Source: a virus | Reading direction: 5' to 3' (one strand) | Length of the DNA: 64,000 nucleotides | IMG/VR virus record: IMGVR_UViG_3300020450_000018 | Span: 1-64,000 of that record | Part shown: positions 14,745 to 22,485 of the stretch, piece by piece | Layout of the letters: each line of letters opens with the position of its first letter | Numbering within the stretch: the first letter of the stretch is position 1 | The notes under the pieces: generated by a model | Told to the model about the DNA's origin: nothing | What the model saw: the letters and a program-made list of their open reading frames with translations, nothing else | Databases searched by the model: none | Made by a program: the position numbers and the translations under genes

Positions 14745-15304
14745 TATGTCAAGTTATAGATGGAATGTTTGACTCTAGATTTCTCACAGAACTAGATTAC
14801 AAACTTAGAGATTTACCAGTTCACACAAACAATGTGGCAAATAGATCATCTTGGCCATATCGTTATGAAGGCACTCACAGACTATTTGGAAAAACTATCT
14901 TTAGTAGAAAATCTATCAATAGAATCACAACCTTAGATGAAAACGCTAATGTTTTCTTTGATATTTTTGAAGAGATAGAAAAGAGATTTGATAAAAAATT
15001 ATATTTGTATGAGATAGCTATAAATTGCCAACACACAGGATGCAATGGTAGTACACATATAGATAGTGAAACTGAAGGAGAATATACTGTCATGCTGATG
15101 ACAAATTCTCATTGGGATCCTTCTTGGGGAGGACAGTTTCAATTAACTAAAGGTAATGAGGTTGTTGAGGAACATGAATATGTGCCAGGAAGACTTCTTA
15201 TAATTCCATCTAATCATGAACATAAAGGTCTAGGACCTACAAAAGAATATGTGTATAGATACACGGTGGTTTATAGAATTAGATATTTGGAGGAAATTTT
15301 GTGA
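14741..15304 (+). CDS. 2OG-Fe(II) oxygenase-like protein 2 of island (P4H type)
   Basis: 187 residues. STHIDSETEGEYTVMLM carries H106-x-D108, and the WDPSWGGQF strand follows, as in P4H enzymes. PGRLLIIPSNHEHKGL supplies the distal histidine (H161 or nearby H159), and YRYTVVYRI supplies R173. The subfamily differs from that of its neighbours (HxD rather than HxH, WGG motif), so the island is not a simple tandem duplication. Both ends overlap neighbours (ATGA upstream, GTGA downstream). Confidence 0.88.
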   Translation: MICQVIDGMFDSRFLTELDYKLRDLPVHTNNVANRSSWPYRYEGTHRLFGKTIFSRKSINRITTLDENANVFFDIFEEIEKRFDKKLYLYEIAINCQHTGCNGSTHIDSETEGEYTVMLMTNSHWDPSWGGQFQLTKGNEVVEEHEYVPGRLLIIPSNHEHKGLGPTKEYVYRYTVVYRIRYLEEIL

Positions 15305-15849
15305 TTAGTTTATTCTCTACTAAAATTGTTTACGTTGATAACTGCAATCTTAATTTAGAAAATTTAGAACGCAAGTGTAGAAATCACATGGTAACAGAAC
15401 CATCAAGCACGAGGTCTAATGTTGGAGGATATCAAGGACACTTCTTTGACGATAACGAATTATATAAGTTAATTGAAAGAAGCATTCCAAGTGTTCAAGA
15501 TAAACCTATTAAAAAATATAAGTATGGAGCTTGGGTAAATGTAAATGGATTTGGATCATATAATGAAAGACATCACCATGATCCACATTCAGGAACTTTT
15601 ATGAGTGGAGTTTTTTATGTGAAGTGTCCAGAAGGATCTGGTAGAATTAGATTCTATGATCCAAGACCACATATCAGCACTAGTGCTGATATGAAATATT
15701 ATAATGGTGGAGACACTTATCATTGGTTTCCTCCTATTCCAAACACATTAATTATGTTTCCTGGTTGGTTGGAACATGATGTAGAAATTAATAGATCACA
15801 AGAAGAAAGAATATCAATCTCTTTCAATATATTTGATGTAGAATATTAA
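15301..15849 (+). CDS. 2OG-Fe(II) oxygenase-like protein 3 of island (PF13759 type)
   Basis: 182 residues from a GTG start that overlaps the previous TGA (GTGA), preceded by GGAGGAAATTTT, a strong ribosome binding site. YNERHHHDPHSGTFMSGVF gives a His triplet (91-93) ahead of the SGVFYV strand. RIRFYDPRPH gives D120 and R122, MFPGWLEHDVE gives H159, and EERISISFNIF gives R170. A PF13759-type oxygenase is clear. The use of GTG with a strong ribosome binding site is notable. Confidence 0.87.
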   Translation: MISLFSTKIVYVDNCNLNLENLERKCRNHMVTEPSSTRSNVGGYQGHFFDDNELYKLIERSIPSVQDKPIKKYKYGAWVNVNGFGSYNERHHHDPHSGTFMSGVFYVKCPEGSGRIRFYDPRPHISTSADMKYYNGGDTYHWFPPIPNTLIMFPGWLEHDVEINRSQEERISISFNIFDVEY

Positions 15850-15851
15850 TT

Positions 15852-16409
15852 ATGGATACGTTGTATCAAGGATCTATGTTTCAAATTCCTTTTCTACATT
15901 TAAAGGTAAGGGATTGGATTACAAAAAAAGCATATCTTATAGATTCTGTTTCTAAAAACAAAGTGTTTGCAATGAATAATCCTCTACATGCACACACAGA
16001 TTTTCATAGTCAAAATGATCAAGAAATACACAACATCAAATCTGAGGATGTAGAGACATTATTCAAAGATGAGTTGAGTAGTCTTTTTAATTTTATTGGA
16101 ACCAATAAAGGAGAGGTAACAAATTCTTGGTTTGAGTTTGCTCAAGCTAATCAATTTCATAATGTTCATAACCACGGACCTACTGGATACAGTTGTGTTT
16201 GTTTTGTGGAGTATAATAAAGAACACCACACACCAACAAATTTTATTTGTCCATATAATGATGTTATGACTGGAGACATGATTCATTTTTCTCCAAAAAA
16301 TATTAAAGAGGGATCTATCATTTTCTTTCCTTCTTTAATACCACATTTTACAGATCCAAATGTAAGTGGAGTTCCTAGAATTATTTTTTCTTTTAATATT
16401 AGGTGGTAA
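15852..16409 (+). CDS. 2OG-Fe(II) oxygenase-like protein 4 of island
   Basis: 185 residues. NVHNHGPTGYSCVCFVEY carries H106/H108 at the position of the HxH of PF13759 enzymes. GSIIFFPSLIPHFTDPN gives H165 and PRIIFSFNIRW gives R176. The Asp seen in the DPR segment of its relatives is not obvious, so the iron ligand set may be His-only or may use another residue. It starts two bases after the preceding stop and is joined to the next gene by TAATG. Substrate unknown. Confidence 0.8.
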   Translation: MDTLYQGSMFQIPFLHLKVRDWITKKAYLIDSVSKNKVFAMNNPLHAHTDFHSQNDQEIHNIKSEDVETLFKDELSSLFNFIGTNKGEVTNSWFEFAQANQFHNVHNHGPTGYSCVCFVEYNKEHHTPTNFICPYNDVMTGDMIHFSPKNIKEGSIIFFPSLIPHFTDPNVSGVPRIIFSFNIRW

Positions 16410-17005
16410 TGTACTATAAAGTAATTGACGATGTAATCTCTAAAGATTATCAAAAATATATTCAGAGTGTAATATATGATATGATGTGGGCATATAAACA
16501 TACTCTATCTGCAAACACACCTTTAGGAGAGGAAGAAAATTTTGTTGATGTACCTGGTTTTTCTAAAGTTTTTTACAATCAGGAGGGAGTTCAAAACCAA
16601 TTGCTTTATAATACAGCAATGCCTTTAGCTCATATTTGTTGCTCAAAAATCAATGTTGAAATAGAAACTATATACTATGGAAGAAGTTTTCTGCAGGTTC
16701 CACTGCAAGATAAATCAGGTATCAGCAATCCACATATAGATATCACAAACTTTAATCATTTAGTTTGTCTATATTATGTTTTTGATTCTGATGGAGATAC
16801 TGTATTTTTTGATAAACGATCCGATAGTGAGGAAAGACCTTCTTTTAAAGATTATAAAATCATTGATAGAGTGACCCCAAAACAAGGAAGAGTTGTATTG
16901 TTTGATGGACGACAATACCACGCAAATTGTCTTCCAAGAAAATCTGATGTCCGTTCAGTAATAAACATGAATTTGGGAGCGAATTACACAAATGTATTAC
17001 AATGA
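16409..17005 (+). CDS. 2OG-Fe(II) oxygenase-like protein 5 of island
   Basis: 198 residues from the ATG at 16409 (MYYKVIDDVISKDYQ). A GTG six bases upstream is less likely given the TAATG overlap. SNPHIDITNFNHLVCLYYVF carries H109-x-D111. GDTVFFDKRSD follows, then GRVVLFDGRQYHANCLP with H171, and DVRSVINMNLG with R182. The signature is that of small phytanoyl/P4H-like oxygenases. The 3' end overlaps the next gene by 14 bases. Confidence 0.86.
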   Translation: MYYKVIDDVISKDYQKYIQSVIYDMMWAYKHTLSANTPLGEEENFVDVPGFSKVFYNQEGVQNQLLYNTAMPLAHICCSKINVEIETIYYGRSFLQVPLQDKSGISNPHIDITNFNHLVCLYYVFDSDGDTVFFDKRSDSEERPSFKDYKIIDRVTPKQGRVVLFDGRQYHANCLPRKSDVRSVINMNLGANYTNVLQ

Positions 17006-17573
17006 AGTTAATTTTTTAACAGACGAAGAAAAATCTAAAATTGATTCTGAAATCATGGGAAATAATTTTCCATGGTATTATCAAAATTATTCTACCTCAG
17101 ATAAATTTCCATTTTATTCTCATGTAGTAATTCCTAGATGTGAAGATGATGAAATTAATAATTCTAATTCTACAATGTATGATTTTTTTCTAAACATAGT
17201 TGATAGATTTAGAGAAAAAAATAACATGGAAAAAACTCCATTACTTAGAGCTTGTTTAAATTCAAGCAGTGGTTTTGATGATTATCCTCATAGTGATATT
17301 CATGTAGACCATCATTTTGGACATAAAACATTTATAATTTATCTTAATGATGATTTTGATGGTGGTGACACCATTTTGTTTAGTAGATACTGGGTTGAAG
17401 GTCTACAAACAAATTATAAACTTGAGTCTTATAACAAAGAAGAGTTCCCAGAATTAACTAGAATTACTCCAGAAAAACATAAAGTTGTTTGTTTTGATGG
17501 TAGAATTTTTCATGCAACAGAGTGGACTAAAAATAATAAAAGAAGAGTAATTTTTATTGCAACTTTTAAATAA
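16992..17573 (+). CDS. 2OG-Fe(II) oxygenase-like protein 6 of island
   Basis: 193 residues beginning MYYNEVNFLTDEEKSKIDSE, very similar in style to the previous protein (MYYKVIDDVISKDY), which suggests an old duplication. PHSDIHVDHHFGHKTFIIYL carries H104-x-D106, DGGDTILF is the following strand, VVCFDGRIFHATEW supplies H174, and NKRRVIFIATF supplies R184/R185. A GGGAGCG ribosome binding site lies inside the preceding gene. Confidence 0.86.
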   Translation: MYYNEVNFLTDEEKSKIDSEIMGNNFPWYYQNYSTSDKFPFYSHVVIPRCEDDEINNSNSTMYDFFLNIVDRFREKNNMEKTPLLRACLNSSSGFDDYPHSDIHVDHHFGHKTFIIYLNDDFDGGDTILFSRYWVEGLQTNYKLESYNKEEFPELTRITPEKHKVVCFDGRIFHATEWTKNNKRRVIFIATFK

Positions 17574-17574
17574 T

Positions 17575-18603
17575 ATGAAAAGTGAACAGGAGTGTATAGA
17601 ATATTTTGTCTCAAGTTTTTTAGATGAGCAACATGGCAATGATTACTTTATTGCACATTGCATGGGAGTGTATACAATTCTCAAACAGATGGGTTCACCA
17701 TTAGAAATTTGTATAGCTGGATTATATCACTCAGTTTATGGAACAGAACATTTTACACCTGTTACACGTTTAACAGAACATACTGTTAAAGAATACATTG
17801 GAGAGAGATCAGAAGATCTTGTATCTACTTTTTGTTCTTTGACAGATAGAGATACCTCTATACTAAAAAACTTAAATAACTATGATGAGAGAAAGAGAAA
17901 AGATCTTTTGTATATTAACTATGCAAATTTAGTAGACCAATCTCAATCTCTAGATGATCCTAAATTAAAATTGTTACTAACAGAGTATCAAAGTGCACTA
18001 GCATCAACATCTCCTGTTTTTAATGATACAAAAAATGTCATTGAAATTTATGATGATTTGATCAGTAGCAGTGATTTGGATTGGATGCACACGTATTGTT
18101 TAAATTCTACCTTTACATGTGGACATGCAAGTAATCCTTTAGGATATGAAAGGGACAGTAGATTTTCTTCTCAAATTACAAATAGTGATTTAGAAAGTTC
18201 TGGTGTTTTAAGTGTTGTTAAATCAGTGTCAAAACAATTACAACAAAAATTGTATATTGGTAAATGTTATATCAATCATTATCAGTTGATGACGTCAACT
18301 GGTAGACATACTGATAGTGCCTTACCAAATACTTTTACTATCCTTATTTTTTGTAATAAGTATTGGGAAGAACCTTGGGGTGGAGAGTTAAAAATTTACA
18401 AAGATAAATCAAAAACACATAGTATAATTGATTATATTGCAGGAAGAGTTGTAGTGTTTGATTCTAGAATAGAGCATAAGGTAATGCCTCTTACACATGC
18501 AGCTAAAAAAGATAGGTTTACAATAGCAGTAAAATGTAGTAATATAGAAGGACTACAACATTTAATTTCAATGTATGGAGATGAAATTGTAGATGTACAA
18601 TAA
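17575..18603 (+). CDS. HD-like (DUF6817-type) domain fused to 2OG-Fe(II) oxygenase
   Basis: 342 residues from the ATG at 17575. The N-terminal 150 residues are helical, with FIAHCMGVYTILKQMG (H28) and ICIAGLYHSVYGTEHF (H52). This is the layout of HD-superfamily-like DUF6817 domains, with ANLVDQ near 117-122 possibly supplying the C-terminal Asp. Residues about 155-320 form a P4H-type oxygenase: RHTDSALPNTFTILIF (H245, D247), WEEPWGGELKIY, RVVVFDSRIEHKV (H301) and KDRFTIAVK (R314). The two-domain fusion sets it apart from its single-domain neighbours and suggests a sequential or regulated reaction. The stop overlaps the next gene. Confidence 0.84.
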   Translation: MKSEQECIEYFVSSFLDEQHGNDYFIAHCMGVYTILKQMGSPLEICIAGLYHSVYGTEHFTPVTRLTEHTVKEYIGERSEDLVSTFCSLTDRDTSILKNLNNYDERKRKDLLYINYANLVDQSQSLDDPKLKLLLTEYQSALASTSPVFNDTKNVIEIYDDLISSSDLDWMHTYCLNSTFTCGHASNPLGYERDSRFSSQITNSDLESSGVLSVVKSVSKQLQQKLYIGKCYINHYQLMTSTGRHTDSALPNTFTILIFCNKYWEEPWGGELKIYKDKSKTHSIIDYIAGRVVVFDSRIEHKVMPLTHAAKKDRFTIAVKCSNIEGLQHLISMYGDEIVDVQ

Positions 18604-19147
18604 TACATTATTTTCAATCGGTCTCTCTACCTTAGAATTGCAAGGTATGGATAATCAAATACTATGTAATTATGTAAAAGAAAATATTGGAAGACAAAAC
18701 AGACATGTGAACAGTGATGATGCAGAGTTATCAAAATTAAATGCAATAGTCTTACAACAAACTCAAAAAATACTTGATGGTACAATTTCAAATACCGATG
18801 TTAATAATCTAGAAACACAAATAAAACGTGTGTGGGTTAATCAAGATTTGAACACTGATATATCTACAACACATACACATAGAGATAGTTTTTTATCTGC
18901 AATATACTATCCAAAATCAACTGATGGTAAAATACATTTTTATATTCCTTCAGCTGATGTATATTTGTCTCATGTACCAATTTACAAATGTAAAGAGTAT
19001 AATGAGTACAATAGCACATTTTGGGAGTTTGATGTAAAGACAGGATATCTCCTCATCTTTAACTCTATGCTTCCACATGCTGCTCTACCCTCAAAAGAGG
19101 AAAGAGTATCCATTGTTTATGATATAGTAGTCAATGAAAACAATTAA
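18593..19147 (+). CDS. 2OG-Fe(II) oxygenase-like protein 7 of island (PF13759 type)
   Basis: 184 residues. VWVNQDLNTDISTTHTHRDS (H94, H96) leads into FLSAIYYPKSTDGKIHFYIP, the core of the PF13759 fold. GYLLIFNSMLPHAALPSKEE supplies H162 and ERVSIVYDIV supplies R171. The usual DPR Asp is replaced by IPSAD at 118-122, where D122 may substitute. It overlaps the flavin halogenase start by 14 bases, so the two are probably translated together. Confidence 0.84.
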   Translation: MYNNTLFSIGLSTLELQGMDNQILCNYVKENIGRQNRHVNSDDAELSKLNAIVLQQTQKILDGTISNTDVNNLETQIKRVWVNQDLNTDISTTHTHRDSFLSAIYYPKSTDGKIHFYIPSADVYLSHVPIYKCKEYNEYNSTFWEFDVKTGYLLIFNSMLPHAALPSKEERVSIVYDIVVNENN

Positions 19148-20594
19148 TTCTATTTGTATCATTGGTGGTGGGACTGCTGGATGGATGTCTGCTGCTTTTC
19201 TTTGCAACAAAAATCCAAAATTAAAAATAACCATTGTTGATAAAGAGATTGGAACTCCAGTCAGTGTAGGTGAAGCTACTATTTTAAACTTTGGTTTTTT
19301 TATGGATCAATGTGGATTTGATTCTGGTGAGTGGTTTAGTTCTTTAGATGCAACATATAAATCTGGAATTTTATTTCCTGATTGGGTAGAGGAAGGAAAA
19401 GATGTTTGGCATCCATTCTTCATGAACCCAACTCTTGATAGTGGAGAGACATCTCACGATGCTTGGTGTAAAAATAAAGATCTTGATTTTGTAGAGTATG
19501 CTCTACCAATGTATTACAACTCTATGGAAAATAAAGTTGATAAGAATGAAATTGGAGCATATGGGTTTCAGATTGATTGCGGAAAATTAGTTGAGTATCT
19601 AAGAAAAAAACTTGATAATAAAGTAACTTACATACCATCAGAAGCTGTTGAGATGTTTAAGTATAAGAATCATCTGATAAAACTTCTACTTAAAAATGAT
19701 ATGGAAATTACATCTGATTTCTTTATTGATTGTAGTGGATGGGAAAGTTTGTTAAAGGAATCTGATAAAGTTGATCTTACTGGTAGACTTTTCTGTGATA
19801 CTGCAATTGCTACCAGAGTTCCATACAATGATAGAAAAACAGAAATGAAACCTTATGTTGTTTCTAGATCTGTTGATTGTGGTTGGATTTGGGAGATTCC
19901 AATAAGAACTAGAATTGGATCAGGTTTAGTTTTTAACAAGTCTATAACTCCTATAGAAGAAGCTAAACAACATCTAATCAAACACTGGGACAATAGAATT
20001 ACAGAAGAAGATTTAAAAGTTCTTAACTGGACTCCATATTATTGTAAAAACATTTGGGAAGATAATGTAGTTTCAATTGGATTGTCCGCTGGTTTTATTG
20101 AACCATTAGAAAGCACTGGTCTTGCTTTAATGATTGATGGATTAAAAAAACTACAAACAAAAATTGCTGATGGTACGTGGAATAATCTAGATAAAGATCT
20201 TTATAATTTAGAAATGCAATCTGCATTTGAAGACTGTATTGATTTTGTTAGCATGCATTATTCTAAACCCTATAAGGATACTCCTTTCTGGAACCATGTA
20301 AGAGAGAATTATATCCCATCAGAAAGAATTAAATCTGTAGAAAATACACTATCCAAAAAATTATTGTATACTAATAACAGAAAAGAACATCACGTTTTCT
20401 CTGGTGCTAACTGGACAACGTGGATGATTCAAATGGGATATGATGTCAATTCAGATTCTACCTATATCAAAGAGATATCAAGAAAAAATTTACTTCGTTA
20501 TCATGAAAGAATTGAAAAGTATAGATCCTCATGGTCTGTGGATCATGAAAGTGATATAAGTAGAGTAGAATTATTTTATGAGTTAGGAAAATGA
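19134..20594 (+). CDS. Flavin-dependent halogenase (tryptophan-halogenase family)
   Basis: 486 residues with every hallmark of the family. The FAD-binding GGGTAGW is at 11-17. The catalytic lysine K76 lies in DATYKSGILFPDW (counterpart of PrnA K79). The halogenase-specific WIWEIP (WxWxIP) is at 251-256. FIEPLESTGL at 321-330 carries E326 and S327 (PrnA E346/S347). It should use FADH2, O2 and halide to halogenate an electron-rich, probably aromatic, substrate. It needs a flavin reductase partner, which is not seen here. A related cyanophage enzyme, VirX1, is a published iodinating halogenase. It is coupled to oxygenases on both sides (14-base overlap upstream, ATGA downstream). Confidence 0.95.
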   Translation: MKTINSICIIGGGTAGWMSAAFLCNKNPKLKITIVDKEIGTPVSVGEATILNFGFFMDQCGFDSGEWFSSLDATYKSGILFPDWVEEGKDVWHPFFMNPTLDSGETSHDAWCKNKDLDFVEYALPMYYNSMENKVDKNEIGAYGFQIDCGKLVEYLRKKLDNKVTYIPSEAVEMFKYKNHLIKLLLKNDMEITSDFFIDCSGWESLLKESDKVDLTGRLFCDTAIATRVPYNDRKTEMKPYVVSRSVDCGWIWEIPIRTRIGSGLVFNKSITPIEEAKQHLIKHWDNRITEEDLKVLNWTPYYCKNIWEDNVVSIGLSAGFIEPLESTGLALMIDGLKKLQTKIADGTWNNLDKDLYNLEMQSAFEDCIDFVSMHYSKPYKDTPFWNHVRENYIPSERIKSVENTLSKKLLYTNNRKEHHVFSGANWTTWMIQMGYDVNSDSTYIKEISRKNLLRYHERIEKYRSSWSVDHESDISRVELFYELGK

Positions 20595-21166
20595 TTGAGA
20601 GCTGGTTTCCAAGAACTATATTTGTAAAGAATAATATTCTTTTAGATAAACTTGAATACTATGAAAACTTTGTTGACCATATTGTAAATCAAGAGGGTTC
20701 AGAAAGAAATGGAATTCATTTTGTACAATCTACTCACAAATATTTTGATAGATTTCATGAGACTTCCCAGATGCAAGATCTAGTAAGAGAAATTAATACT
20801 AGTTCTCATGAATATCTAAGAGCACTAGGATATAATGATACCACAATAGCATCAACAAAAATTGCAAATATGTGGGCAAACGTTAGTGGTAAAGGAGATT
20901 ACCTCACTCCACACATACATGGTGAAAGTTTGCTTTCTGGTGCGTTTTATGTTTGTTCTGGTGAAGATGACAAACTTAGATTTTTTAATAACATAACAGA
21001 AAGTTTTTTAAAAGCACCAGACAATCCAAACCAATACAGTTATCAGTATTGTGAATATCCTTGTACGCCAGGAAGATTATTAATATTTAAAAGTAGTTTT
21101 ATGCATGGAACAGAGGCACAGAAATCAGATAAGAAAATTGTAATTTCTTTTAATATAACTACATAA
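20591..21166 (+). CDS. 2OG-Fe(II) oxygenase-like protein 8 of island (PF13759 type)
   Basis: 191 residues, coupled to the halogenase by ATGA. ANMWANVSGKGDYLTPHIHG gives H108/H110, followed by LLSGAFYVCSGEDDKLRFF. GRLLIFKSSFMHGTEAQKSD gives H172 and KKIVISFNIT places lysine (K181/K182) where relatives have the arginine that holds 2-oxoglutarate. It ends the plus-strand unit and overlaps the converging minus-strand gene by 8 bases, so no terminator fits between them. Confidence 0.88.
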   Translation: MIESWFPRTIFVKNNILLDKLEYYENFVDHIVNQEGSERNGIHFVQSTHKYFDRFHETSQMQDLVREINTSSHEYLRALGYNDTTIASTKIANMWANVSGKGDYLTPHIHGESLLSGAFYVCSGEDDKLRFFNNITESFLKAPDNPNQYSYQYCEYPCTPGRLLIFKSSFMHGTEAQKSDKKIVISFNITT

Positions 21167-21437
21167 CTTCTTTAACTCTATCTTTGCTCTGCGCCCATCT
21201 TTCACGCATTTCTTTAGTAAAATACTCAAGACAAACTGTTTTTACCTCTGGTGTTAACCACCAATTTTCTTCAGTTGCCTCTCCAGATATATCATCATCT
21301 GGAGTAATTAATCTTGTGTGATGTCCAATAAAAACTTCAACGCTTCCTACAACGCTAAAATCTTTTTTTCTTACTAATACAGTTCCGTCACCATTGAGTT
21401 CAATGTGATCAACTTTACTTTGTTCTGTAATTGCCAT
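21159..21437 (-). CDS. Small conserved protein downstream of fibre gene
   Basis: 92 residues, starting MAITEQSKVDHIELNGDGTV, with beta-rich KVDHIELNGDGTVLVRK and EVFIGHHTRLITPDDDISGE followed by a helical, charged C-terminus (EYFTKEMRERWAQSKDRVKE). The ATG has GGAGATATAAA upstream. Its position just after a fibre gene suggests a fibre assembly or attachment companion. No named family is recognised. It is the last gene of the minus-strand fibre unit and runs into the oxygenase island. Confidence 0.8.
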   Translation of the reverse strand: MAITEQSKVDHIELNGDGTVLVRKKDFSVVGSVEVFIGHHTRLITPDDDISGEATEENWWLTPEVKTVCLEYFTKEMRERWAQSKDRVKEVM

Positions 21438-21455
21438 GTTTTATATCTCCTGCTA

Positions 21456-22445
21456 TTAAGTATATTTAATAACAATTGTACCAGATCCACCAGAACCACC
21501 GTTACCAGAACCGTAGTCCCATCCAGCACCACCGCCTCCGCCAACACCAGATCCGCCAGGTTGACCTTGAGATCCTTGACAACCACCGCCACCACCTGAG
21601 CCAGGTGCAGGACCAGGATTTGCATACTGTGCTTGACCTCTTCCGCCACCACCAACAGAAAGTGGAGCACCTGCAAAGTCGGTTGTGATACCAGCACCAC
21701 CAGTGTTTTGACCAAAGGAAGCACCACCAGCAGCACCAACTCCGCCACCTCCACCAAAGTTTCCTGGTTCGCCAGGATTACCAGATCCATTAGAAGCAGA
21801 GAAACCAGGTGCCTGAGGTTGTGTTGAATTACCTGCAGGAAAAGATCCAGAAGGATATATAGCTCCTCCTCCTCCACATCCACCAGGTCTTCCAGTACCC
21901 TGTCTACCAGGATGAGAAGATCCACCGCCACCGCCACCATAAGCGACTAGAGTTCCGAAAGTTGTATTTCCACCTTGATATCCATAACCACCATTTGTGC
22001 CAGGTGAAGAACCACCTTGTCCAACACCATAAGAGACAGACTGGCCAGGAGTTACAGGGAAACTATTGACTTGAACCATGGCACCGCCACCGCCACCGCC
22101 TCCAGTTCCTGATCCACCAGAACCACCGCCACCTACGAGTAATACATCAACAGAGGTAATACCATCGGGGACACTCCAAGTTCCAGATTGTGCTGTCAAA
22201 GTTACCTGAGATGGTTCAGCGTCAACCTGCTTCCATCCAGTTACTCCTGTATAAAATTCTAATTTATAGTTTGAGGTGTTAACACGAATAGATCCTTCTG
22301 TTGGAGATCCAGGTCTATTTGATGTTGACCCTGAGGGGACAACAACCTGAGAGGCACCACTTAAATTGATACCAACACCAGGAGCGAAGTTAATATCGCC
22401 ACTTCCTGGAACGGTACTCAATTCATTTACTTTTAACGTACTCAT
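21456..22445 (-). CDS. Glycine-rich tail fibre / adhesin-like protein
   Basis: 329 residues. The N-terminus (MSTLKVNELSTVPGSGDINF) and the segment RPGSPTEGSIRVNTSNYKLE match the tail-fibre strand motif seen in the 1347-residue structural protein. From about residue 95 it becomes a Gly-rich domain opening with GTWSVPDGITSVDVLLVGGG and closing with SGTIVIKYT, with many GGGG runs. This resembles Gly-rich phage adhesin tips built from polyglycine II helices. It is likely a receptor-binding or fibre-tip protein. The late box TATAAATA lies about 35 bases upstream. Confidence 0.85.
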   Translation of the reverse strand: MSTLKVNELSTVPGSGDINFAPGVGINLSGASQVVVPSGSTSNRPGSPTEGSIRVNTSNYKLEFYTGVTGWKQVDAEPSQVTLTAQSGTWSVPDGITSVDVLLVGGGGSGGSGTGGGGGGGAMVQVNSFPVTPGQSVSYGVGQGGSSPGTNGGYGYQGGNTTFGTLVAYGGGGGGSSHPGRQGTGRPGGCGGGGAIYPSGSFPAGNSTQPQAPGFSASNGSGNPGEPGNFGGGGGVGAAGGASFGQNTGGAGITTDFAGAPLSVGGGGRGQAQYANPGPAPGSGGGGGCQGSQGQPGGSGVGGGGGAGWDYGSGNGGSGGSGTIVIKYT

Positions 22446-22477
22446 GAGTTAAACTTCTAAAGTCCTTTTGCTTTTTC

Positions 22478-22485
22478 TATTTATA
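22478..22485 (-). promoter_or_regulatory. Canonical late promoter TATAAATA before fibre gene
   Basis: The minus strand reads AGTATAAATAGAAA, starting right at the stop codon of the 3310-residue gene and about 35 bases before the ATG at 22445. AAAGGACTTT between them is a plausible ribosome binding site region. Confidence 0.75.

Noticed and set aside
21374-21940. 188-codon frame rich in Leu and Val overlapping the glycine-rich fibre gene
   Set aside because: The Val/Leu-rich composition is the expected shadow of Gly/Ala codons read one base out of phase. The real frame has a standard fibre N-terminus and late promoter.
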